Source of the DNA: Trichostrongylus colubriformis
Taxonomy: Eukaryota > Nematoda > Chromadorea > Rhabditida > Trichostrongylidae
NCBI GenBank assembly: GCA_963978905.1
Contig: OZ022256.1
Coordinates: 35,450,001 to 35,514,000, forward strand
DNA length: 64,000 nt
Direction: 5' to 3'
Position numbers and translations under genes: made by a program. This document shows, one piece after another, positions 56,401 through 64,000 of the stretch (position 1 is its first letter; each line of letters opens with the position of its first letter). A model generated the notes under the pieces. That model saw nothing but the letters and a program-made list of their open reading frames with translations, had not been told where the DNA came from and ran no database searches.

Positions 56401-58686
56401 TTATTTGAAGCCTAACGTTTCGACCAGATCGTCTTCCTCAAAGGCCAGTCCACCACCACGAGAGTGGGACGCCGCCACTCCGTGTCACTTGTCGTCAGTG
56501 AATGCTGACTTGTCGTCAGTGAATGCACCATTCTCGTGGTGGTGGACTGGCCTTTGAGGAAGACGATCTGGTCGAAACGTTAGGCCTCAAATAAATATTC
56601 CGCGCTAGCATTGGCCGCAACTATCGCCCGCGCCAGCACCGCAGAGTATGAAGGTGGTTTCATGTTAAGAGAGATTCCGCATTGCGGCGTGCAGCACGAT
56701 GGGTGTGAGCCATAGGCGGTGTATGTGGTGGGTCCTAGAGCGATTGTCGCGTATTACTCCTTATCTTAGCCGTAGGATCGTCTTAGGATGAAGGTACATA
56801 CGGGCCCCTTATTTCGTCCATTGCGCCGTGCACCATAGCAAGCGATGCGGACCCGATTTCAAACGATACACCCCCAGAAGTAGGCGATTTTGAGAAGCAA
56901 GACGACTGTAGGAACTGCATCAAGTTTTCAAATACTTTAGGCCAGTGCGATCTTTTCCAGGGCATCTTGACAGCTCAACTAGTATCAGAAGAGCTCTAAT
57001 TGCAACGCTGTTGATCAGTCTTGCTCATACTGGTATTCAGTCTGTTTTGGAACTGAAGCTTATTGATCAAGTAAGTTGCTGTCGTTCGTGGAAGCAATCA
57101 GTAAAATTTTGCACTTTCTCCGCTTCATTCTGTTATAACATTTTATTTTCAGTCAATCACAGACGGTTTCTTCGACCTTCATTCAGAAGGAGGATTACTG
57201 TTCTGGATGCTCACTTCTGCCGCTTTCGCTTTTGTGAGTTGGGGTTGAAATAATATGCGGAAGAGCTTGGTTATCGTACAATACGCCATTCGTCCGATTT
57301 CTGGTTGGAATCATTGGTCCGAATCGGGTAGATTCCAAGCCAAGTCACCTATGATTCGGCTTCCTCTTGCTCAAGGTCGTATCTGCACAGTCAGGGTCGT
57401 TCTTGAAATGAGAATAGTTGAGATGGATTCAAACCATGCAGTGCTTGGGAATGCCTCAAGAAAGAATCATTTGTTTTTAAGTGATCCACTGCTACCATCT
57501 TAAACCTCCGTACCAGCTCAGTCTCTACTGAAACAATGGAGTGAGCAATGTCTGAGAATCCTTTCATAAATTTAAGTGGCATTTTGAATGCTAGAGTTTT
57601 TAGGTGGGTATCCGGCCTAAAGCGTAACCTTACCCCTTGAAACTGAATACTATTTTGTCGCTGGAAAAAAGAAAAAAAATTCTGAAGCAACACCTCCTTC
57701 TCGTCAGCTCTAGTGCAAATAGGTATTAATTAGCTCTAGTAGCAGTTAAGTAACAGCAGAGAAATGGAAAAGATGAGGTCGGACCTTAAACTCATGTGCC
57801 TTCAAAACACTTTGGACTCAACAATAAGGGAAAATTAAGCAGTGTGAAATCTCGTTCTCGATCTTTCTACATATCTAATGGCTTGATTTGATCTATAGCC
57901 ATCTCACGCTTACATACATTGTTTGCAGATATATCTCTTCGTCTTATGTTTGCCAATAACCTGCGTCAGAAGATACGTCACTCTACCAAGTGGGTTCCAG
58001 TGCACTTGAATTTTCCTTCCCTTGGAAAAAAAATTTGTGGGCAAAGCATCTTTTTTTAGGTAAATGCTCGTTCTATTTGTATTGTATAATGCTATCTTTT
58101 CTCAACGTACTTCAAGCGTTTGGTGCAGTTTTGCTGTTCTTCCGCGCTACCGATGGGATGTGGTACGGTATTCGTTTTCATTATTCACAATTTTTCCGTG
58201 ATATTTACATGTTTATAATTTGTTCCTCCGTACTCATCTCACCCCTTTTAGCTTCGTCGACTTTTCAACGTATCTGTACTTCTGCTTCTATACACCTGTG
58301 GTGTACGTGACGTTTTTGAGAAGATCACTCAAGTGAGTCGGGTTATGGAAGGACGCCGGGCCAGCTGCACCATACAACCAAAATTTTGTGACAGCACCGG
58401 TTAAAATCGATGCAGTTAAATGCTTCAGCAGGCCCCACTCCTGTTTATTGTGAAGAATTGCGAAATTATGAGTCCATTCACTCTGTTCTAAATTATTTGC
58501 AGGCATCCAAGTTCAACTTCTGGCAACAGTCTTTTCTCCTACAGAAAACAACGTGATGAGCACGGCTCCGGTGACCTACCAGATTCGTACTTCCCTCGCT
58601 TCTCTGGTAAGTATGAAATCAAGTACTGCAATTAATCTCTCGATTCAGAAGCCCGCAGCGGCAGTGTTTCCGATTTTTCTATCTGA
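53500..58686 (+). CDS. tpra-1: TPRA1-family seven-transmembrane protein, 11 exons
   Basis: Ortholog of TPRA1/GPR175 (transmembrane protein adipocyte-associated 1), a poorly understood seven-span membrane protein. Exons that join in phase: 53500-53699, 54851-54983, 55486-55575, 55626-55698, 56961-57070, 57153-57233, 57929-57989, 58060-58162, 58252-58332, 58503-58606, 58649-58686; 357 codons plus stop, close to the about 370 residues of the animal family. Family-like blocks are visible: RYWDVAILAPNLLFLLFLL (TM1), VDK-ILW..FF..SELSVLTF (TM3), GHLDSSTSIRRALIATLL (TM4), YVTLPSKCSFYLYC before TM6, and C-F-V-D..TYLYF....VYV.FLR (TM7). N-terminal sequons NFT (residue 20) and NNS (39) fit an extracellular N-terminus. 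The start is the ATG 2 nt after a TTTCCAG acceptor, which suggests trans-splicing. The C-terminal tail (last about 45 residues) is Ser-rich and not family-diagnostic, so the last exon is less sure than the rest. Introns 1 and 4 host palindromic repeats. Confidence 0.9.
54313..54711. repeat. Foldback MITE in tpra-1 intron 1
   Basis: The left arm (from AAGGAGTCGTCCACGG, through GCATGCAAAGTTTCATGCG) is mirrored imperfectly by the right arm up to ACGATTCCTTT at 54701-54711; each arm is about 190 bp. The centre is GC-rich. The start of a second copy occupies 63822-64000 and is cut by the window end. Confidence 0.75.
56394..56601. repeat. Foldback element with 70-bp arms in tpra-1 intron 4
   Basis: 56394-56463 and 56532-56601 are reverse complements over 70 bp with one mismatch. 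The 68-bp centre contains a tandem pair of about 20 bp (CTTGTCGTCAGTGAATGC twice). Each arm ends outward in the AT-rich AATAAATATTCC and includes the hammerhead-like motif described separately. It lies in a tpra-1 intron, so transcription of the gene would fold it into a long hairpin. Confidence 0.9.
56549..56586 (+). ncRNA. Hammerhead-ribozyme-like motif (degenerate)
   Basis: In order: GGCCT (56549-56553), core TTGAGGA (554-560; consensus CTGANGA with C3 changed), A, GAC-GATCTG-GTC as stem II (562-573), GAAACGTT (574-581), and AGGCC (582-586) closing stem I. AATAAATA follows at about 56590. Stem III would be minimal. Such minimal hammerheads are known in Penelope-like retroelements; with C3 altered I do not expect cleavage. 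The opposite arm (56409-56446, minus) holds a near-identical copy, whose stem I has one changed base. Confidence 0.4.
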
Positions 58687-60609
58687 TAATTCCTCTCTTG
58701 ATGCTTCTCGGGGGGACGTCGAAGATGGAGCGTTTGCCTTCGTCAGTTCCTTACACTAGTGGCCATAACAGTTCCCACTGCATCCCTCGGGAACACAATC
58801 ACTTTTTGGGCTCGCGGGTCTGGTGTATGCGACCTTCTTGACTTGGTGAAAGCGATTTAATCTGCAGTGTTCTGTTCGGGACCCAATCCTGTATCGTAAG
58901 TGAGACAGCGGTGTTGACCTTACTCCAGTCCCTGCTTATCATGCACATACATATCAGCATCTTAAGCAAATGATGCCGTAAAGGTAGAGCTGCGCGTCTT
59001 AAATGACAGTCATACTTCAGGCTTGTCCGAAGAAGCCAAATCACTTAGTATCGCAATGGAGCTCCTAAGTGAGCTGTTCGTATCACAAATGGAAGCACCG
59101 TGTAATTCTCGGTCCTTTCTTTTAACCAGTCCCTTTCTGTGATTTTTTTTTGTTCCAGTGCTCAAAAAGATGCGAATATCAGCTCATTAGGTTGATAGGA
59201 ATGCAAACAACGGGGTTTTCGTGCGCGAATGCTGAGAGTGGTAGACGCATCGGCAACTCTTTCTCAGTGGTGACTGCACATACTATGTGTTGGGATGACA
59301 GGATTTCGTATGGCGATGGGTGATGCGTGACGCGATGCGAGCAAACTGGAGGCGGCATATGTAGTTAGACTTAAAACGATCACCCCTTTCCAATCCCTAC
59401 ATTAGGTGAAGGCCATGAAATTCTCCCAGCACTCAACCACATGCGACACCTCTAGCTCGCATGTATCGCGCCGTACGCCACGGCACGCAATTCCGTCCAA
59501 TGATAAATGCGCTCATTGTCTCACTCTGTGCTTTTTGGAAGCGCAGTGTTACGTGAAAGGCATCCAGCTAAGAACCCCTATTCTCCTCGTTAGCGCAGAC
59601 GAAAATGCTTCGCTTAACTGTTTCTTGCATCAAGCTTCTTAGATCATACCAAAACCCATCTGCTTACTTTGTTTTCTTCGTTTTTCCCTTCTTCATTCCT
59701 TCTTCATACACTACCTTCTGATATCCACAGTGAGCGGCATTTTTTTCTCTTAGAGTGGAGAATAAAAGGGAATTTTAGAAGTCACAAATGTAAGGCCATG
59801 ACCGCTGTAAAGAACTACAACTCTTCTCAAGTTTTTTCAAGGCTTATAATTCCTTTTCGGCTAGATATGCTTTTTTCGCAATTCCAGCAACAAGGGATCC
59901 TCTGCTTCTTCCTTCCTCCAGTGACTTTGTTGCTAAGGTTTCTCTGTGTCGCTTGACAGGGAAATTGAAATGAATAACAGTCATGCGTTGACAAGACCCT
60001 ATCGTATTCTGTAACATATGTAGGTGCTCAGCGTAATTATAGCTCGTTCAGGTCTAACATCGCCATCTTACGACGACTTGTTTGACTGTTCGCCACGTTT
60101 TGGTGCGACCACTTATACGTATTCAGACGCTCCGTTGATGCTCTCCACAGCAGAGACGGCCGAGTCAACCGTAACAACGAGAACGGGATCTGACGAAGGG
60201 GAACCGAGGTCTGTGTGGTTTCCAACGCATTTTCTTACTTTCTGAGAAATTACCACTGAGAAGTTGTAAAAGTTGATTCACTTGCACGAAGCAGCACTGC
60301 CCCGAAATTTTGATAAGTTACAACCTAATTCAACTCAATGGAAAGGCAGATAAATAGTCGTATGCCCTATGTTCGAGTATCTTCTATTCTTGGCATAAAT
60401 GGTCTGGGTAATACTTTGCTAAAGACCTTCCAAGATTATAGTGCTATGCACACGAGGCTAAACTTTTGGCGTCTTCGCCTTTTTGGTGCCCGGAAATTCG
60501 AGAGAGTTGGGATTGATCCACTTTCGCGGGGCCCTTCTTGTAATCTCAGCGTCTTATTTTCGCTAAATGTTCTAAATGAAAGCAAGAGTAAGCATCGAAT
60601 GGAAGGCCC
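58687..60609. other. Downstream of tpra-1, no supported gene
   Basis: No AATAAA within 500 bp of the tpra-1 stop; the first clear one is at about 59761. Otherwise nothing recognised. Confidence 0.45.
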
Positions 60610-60931
60610 CATTCATACTTCACGGTGCTGCGGCGGACCGTGGTTGCGTGTCTTAGCGTCTCCGCTCATGCCATTCTGTCTCTTTGCCTGTCGTCTCGGC
60701 GCCTCTTCACCGAAAACATTACCGATGGTGCAGAGAATCGCGTCGAGCGCTCGTCTTTTGTGTTTGGCCGCGTATGTACTTTGTGCCGACAGGACGTGGT
60801 GCTCCACAGACAGCGAGGCAGGGTGGCACGGAAAGGTGCAGAGACTACGCGGGCACCGAGACAGGGTAGCACAGGCGGAGACGCAGAGACACGCAGCCAT
60901 GCCCTGACGCCGGCACCGCAAAGTATGAATG
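60610..60931. repeat. Foldback repeat with about 105-bp arms
   Basis: The left arm starts CATTCATACTTCACGGTGC; the right arm ends GCACCGCAAAGTATGAATG. The arms are imperfect complements rich in CAGAGACACGC-like blocks. A single arm of the same family is at 22363-22520 and a scrap at about 56629-56655. Long frames here (e.g. 60338-60907) come from the repeat and are not annotated as genes. Confidence 0.75.
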
Positions 60932-63304
60932 CCGTCTTACTGTGGTTGAGCAAGTTCTATTGGAGTGTCACAGTGCCGTAAACGATACGAGTGAAAGGTG
61001 TTACCGCTTACACTTATCGTTTCTATTGCGCAGCTAAAGACTGTGCTGTAGGAATCAGCTGGAAAGGAGTACTGTCGTTATTTACGTGTCATTGAGCACC
61101 GAACTCATTAAATTATTATACATATTATTATGATACACATACTTTTTGCAGTGGTTCCACTGTGTCGCCTTAGTTTGGCGGTGTTAATAGTACATAATAT
61201 ACTCTAATTCCCTTCCTCCCACATGTTCATTGTACGTGTTATAAATCAAATGTATGGCCCCAAGGACATTGCTCTCTATTCAAACCACATCTCTAGATTT
61301 TTTCAATGGTATAAGTGCAGCAAAAGGGCGGTGGTCCCCGTCTCGAAGCAGGCGGTGCTCCGCGAGAAGCATACCAGGTATGTGATGCGAAACCCAGCCG
61401 CTCCGAAGCTCTTTGCCTCGGGCCTAAGAATGGAACCACCTCAGTTTTGGCTCTCGGTAAAGTCATGTTAGGGTATGTCCATTAAGCAAAAGTCATTTTC
61501 ATTTCTCAAACGCTTGGTTTGCTGTTCACCACAGAGTCGGTAGTGCACAAGGGTGAGCATACGTAGGCTACGTATCTTTCGAGCGGTGTACTCGCCGGAG
61601 AGTTCTTGACGCGATTTCCGAAAGGCAGAACGGAGGAGGTGTCTGCTGTTCATTAAAAAAACGAAATTAAGCGATATTCGGCCTCTGAAACATATTCGAA
61701 GTTCAAAACGTAAAGCCAAACCCCTAAAATATCATCTTAAGCTCGTTGCGTGCGCGAGAAGTAGAGAAAGTGATCCCATTTTTCTTGGGTAATGTGCTTT
61801 CTTTCCTGATTATCAAAGAAAAACCATAGGCCTGATTCTTATGTTTCCAATTTGATTCTTATCGGGCATTGTTTGGATATGATTTTTCAATCTTCCCGTT
61901 TTCTTTGATATTATTTCATCTTTTACGTTTTCGCTGATTCCGTTCTCTATATGCGAGCGTTCAGGCATTCTGGACTATGGGAAGCTAACACCGAGACTCG
62001 GCACCTGAAAGGTCTGGGCGCTGATGGAAGCTTGGTGTTCGACGACGACCCGTACCCACGGTGGCATCGTTAAGACACAATTACCACGGAATTCTCCATG
62101 CATATCATTGCTTCACGCATCTTCAGCACTCCACGCGGAGCTTCCAGAAACATTCAATGTCACAGTGAGTGATTGCTTAGGACTACAACTCACGTCCATT
62201 CTGCGGAATGTCCTATCTTATCAGAATAGCTTTACTCTGATGATGAAGCCGTTCGTTTTGTGATCGTTTGGCCTGAAATCGAAGAAGTAGATGCTGATTT
62301 GGGTTGAATGGCCACACTAATAAGTAAACGTCTAGTCCCCAACTCTGGTGTTCATTCATGGATATCGTCGTAGACATTGAGAGCTTCGTCCCGGTGACTT
62401 TTTAGTGGATGACTTCTGTAATTTTTCCCCTATGTTTTTATCCAACCAGGCCGTCATCCCTGCTTTTTTATAAGTCATGATCATGTGGTGTTTTATATTT
62501 TTAGAGCTTTACTAGAGAACGCGTTACCAAAATATGCCTCGCCCCCTCTTTCTCATGGATCTGTCGTTTTGTTGCAATTCGCTCAGGCATATTTATAGTC
62601 GAGCTCAGCGTTTATGTCATCATGTGATGCTAAAATATCCAAAAAGGATTCGTTTTTCAGCAGTTGTCCGTTTAATGACATAAAATTTGATCTCTGACAT
62701 TGTGTCAGGTTTCATTTGAGAATATCATCCGGCTTTTTACCAAAGACCGAGCTATCCTCTTTGCTATCAAATTTAATCTATTTTTCCCGCCAAGCGTGAC
62801 TTCACATAGTTGTACATAGGAGTTATTAGCATTGATTTTCTCGGCCAAATCGCATCATGTTCTGCTGATCTGCCTCTCTGAATTCTTTTGTTTCGCGTGT
62901 TCTGTTCGAATTGTTTTCTCGTGTTATCAATCAACGATGTTGCCGGTGGTTTCTGATAGAATGATTCTGTAGTTACGTGTAAAGCATATGTTATATATTC
63001 ATTGAACGCACCAATGCATAAAGTGTCGCAAGGAATGGTATTTGTTGTACACTGCGAAAAAAATGGTGGAGGCCATGTTTGTACGCATCTAAAAAAGCTG
63101 TAGTCCTAGTTGACGTTGACGGAACTTGCTCAGGCAAGCTTTTGCTCCGAATCGTTTGCATAATTGTGGTACTAATGTCGTCCACTACTTTGGCTTCACG
63201 TCTCTCCCTTCTTTTATAATGAACGATCAAGTTCACCTCTAGTGGTTCCTTTTTCTGAAAGCACCGTGACTGCATTGCAAGTTTTGATAATTTTAATTTT
63301 TTTT
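60932..63304. other. Intergenic, AT-rich
   Basis: Contains a frame 61223-61374 (+) ending at a GTATGT donor (MFIVRVINQMYGPKDIALYS...) and the candidate exon before 62164; nothing closed. Confidence 0.4.
61951..62163 (+). CDS. Possible exon ending at a GTGAGT donor
   Basis: From 62024 the frame MEAWCSTTTRTHGG ... SALHAELPETFNVT is open to the donor at 62164. An overlapping frame from 61951 (MRAFRHSGLWEANTETRH...) is also open. Only the donor supports splicing. Confidence 0.22.
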
Positions 63305-63381
63305 TTGTTAACTGCTGTTTATCGCCGCAGCTCGCGATGCGAAAGTTACTACAAGGATGCTGAGTTATGGGTAAAAGCTTC

Positions 63382-63454
63382 GGTGCCGGACGGATGTCGA
63401 ACCCGCACTTCATCCTTTCCGGAGATATGTGCTAATCCATTACACTACCGGCAC
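63382..63454 (-). tRNA. tRNA-like sequence, third copy with damaged B box
   Basis: Same unit on the minus strand. The acceptor is GTGCCGG/CCGGCAC, now fully Watson-Crick paired, but the T loop reads GGTTCGACATCC, so the B box is broken by small changes. Flanked downstream (plus coordinates 63305-63330) by the same MITE end sequence as at 31.3 kb. Confidence 0.5.
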
Positions 63455-63496
63455 CACTTCACCTTAACTCAGCTTTTTGAATGGTATGTTTAAACA

Positions 63497-63555
63497 TTGG
63501 ATTAGCACATATCCCCGGAAAGGATGAAGTGCGGGTTCGAGTCCCGTCCGGCTCC
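63497..63555 (+). pseudogene. Fragment of a fourth tRNA-like unit
   Basis: Matches the unit at 31482 from the D loop to the 3' end, but the 5' acceptor strand and D-arm start are missing. It faces copy three head to head. Confidence 0.6.
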
Positions 63556-63589
63556 GAAGCTTTTGCCCATAACTCAGCATCCTTGTAGT

Positions 63590-63815
63590 AACTTGTATTG
63601 CAAGTGTCTTGAGCCTCGAGACAGGACTGGAAGTACAGCACTCCCTAGGAGGACTAATTTAAAAGCCGTGGCGGAAATGGTTCGGTCGGATATGAAAAGA
63701 TCACTGAATAAGGAAGTCAGGTGCTCAGTAATACGAAAACGAAGAAAACGGGATGAAACGGTCAAAAACTAAGAAGATCAGACCCCCTCCCACTGTTAGT
63801 TGCGAAAGAAGCGGG
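63590..63815 (+). repeat. Dispersed repeat B, copy 2
   Basis: Matches 8690-8925; abuts the tRNA-like palindrome on its right side. Confidence 0.6.
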
Positions 63816-63821
63816 TCAGGT

Positions 63822-64000
63822 TAAAGGAATCGTCCACGGAAAATGAGTTTTTGTGTTACCCATATATTTGTGTTGTATTTGCCTAATGTTGGCCTCATGC
63901 ACAATTTCACGCGAAAAAATGTGAATCTGGCTGAGATACAGCACCACAAAGTGCGGTCCCAGTGGGCGGGGCCTCCGTGTAAAAGCCTCGTCCCGTCTTC
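63822..64000 (+). repeat. Left arm of a second copy of the 54.3-kb foldback MITE
   Basis: AAAGGAATCGTCCACGG, the hairpin CATGCACAATTTCACGCG and AGTGGGCGGGGCCTCC match the left arm at 54313-54480. The element runs off the window. Confidence 0.75.

Larger units (their letters stand above)
63344..63593. repeat. Large palindrome of two tRNA-like MITE copies
   Basis: AGTTACTACAAGG at 63344-63356 is mirrored by CCTTGTAGTAACT at 63581-63593, and the two arms contain the opposed tRNA-like copies. The axis is near 63468. It arose either by two insertions or by an inverted duplication. Confidence 0.75.

Noticed and set aside
57391..57693. 100-codon minus-strand ORF as a nested gene
   Set aside because: It lies within tpra-1 intron 6, lacks splice or start support beyond one ATG, and has no recognised family; could be an old repeat.
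60338..60907. 189-codon + strand ORF as a gene
   Set aside because: Most of it lies in the arms of the 60610-60931 foldback, where both strands and several frames are open.
62991..63413. 140-codon minus-strand ORF as a gene
   Set aside because: Its start half is translated tRNA-like MITE sequence (MKCGFDIRPAPKLLPITQHP), which also appears as frames at 31523 and 63524.
1..64000. Telomeric TTAGGC arrays, spliced-leader RNA or rRNA genes
   Set aside because: Looked for by eye; no tandem TTAGGC, no SL1-like sequence and no rRNA signature found.

Overview
This window is eukaryotic and looks like a parasitic (probably strongylid, clade V) nematode genome. The reasons are genes broken into short exons by GT..AG introns of about 45-150 bp with TTTTCAG-like acceptors, ATGs sitting just 1-3 nt after an acceptor (typical of spliced-leader trans-splicing), Tc1- and mariner-type TA-flanked elements, many palindromic MITE-like repeats, and no prokaryotic gene packing. 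Species assignment is inference only.

The one gene I can name with confidence is a nematode ortholog of TPRA1 (tpra-1, a seven-membrane-span protein). It has 11 exons on the + strand from 53500 to 58686, and I could close it with every splice phase consistent (357 codons). Two palindromic repeats sit inside its introns. Less certain spliced genes that I could not name are: + strand 3983-5087 (four phase-consistent exons, including a 48-bp intron), + strand 7927-8333, + strand 13333-13704 (signal peptide, 44-bp intron), - strand 24662-24186, - strand 32766-32336 (47-bp intron), - strand 39824-37661 (three good exons) and - strand 46522-46339.

The rest is mostly repeat-rich intergenic DNA. Transposons: an AT-rich intronless reverse-transcriptase gene of Penelope-like type on the - strand (18000-16693) with two strong hairpins beyond its 3' end; a mariner copy with near-perfect termini but an internally deleted transposase (41114-41967); a decayed Tc1-like element (36505-37421); and a 498-bp TA-flanked MITE without coding capacity (26389-26886). 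Palindromic or foldback elements lie at 1306-1492, 6170-7497, 18335-18414, 19582-19727, 48276-48495, 54313-54711, 56394-56601 and 60610-60931. A MITE with 39-bp inverted termini carries a tRNA-like gene (31348-31644); the tRNA-like unit recurs three more times, twice as a head-to-head pair near 63.4 kb.

Most interesting structurally: two unrelated loci (56549-56586 + and 21137-21103 -) share an RNA architecture of stem I, CUGANGA-like core, short stem II, GAA(A/G)CGUU, stem I', followed by a poly(A)-signal-like AATAAA/AATAAATA. This is the layout of a minimal hammerhead ribozyme, a motif known from Penelope-like retroelements, and a Penelope-like RT is in the same window. Whether these belong to one element family is a hypothesis. 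Coordinates of unnamed genes are hand-made models and should be read as such.
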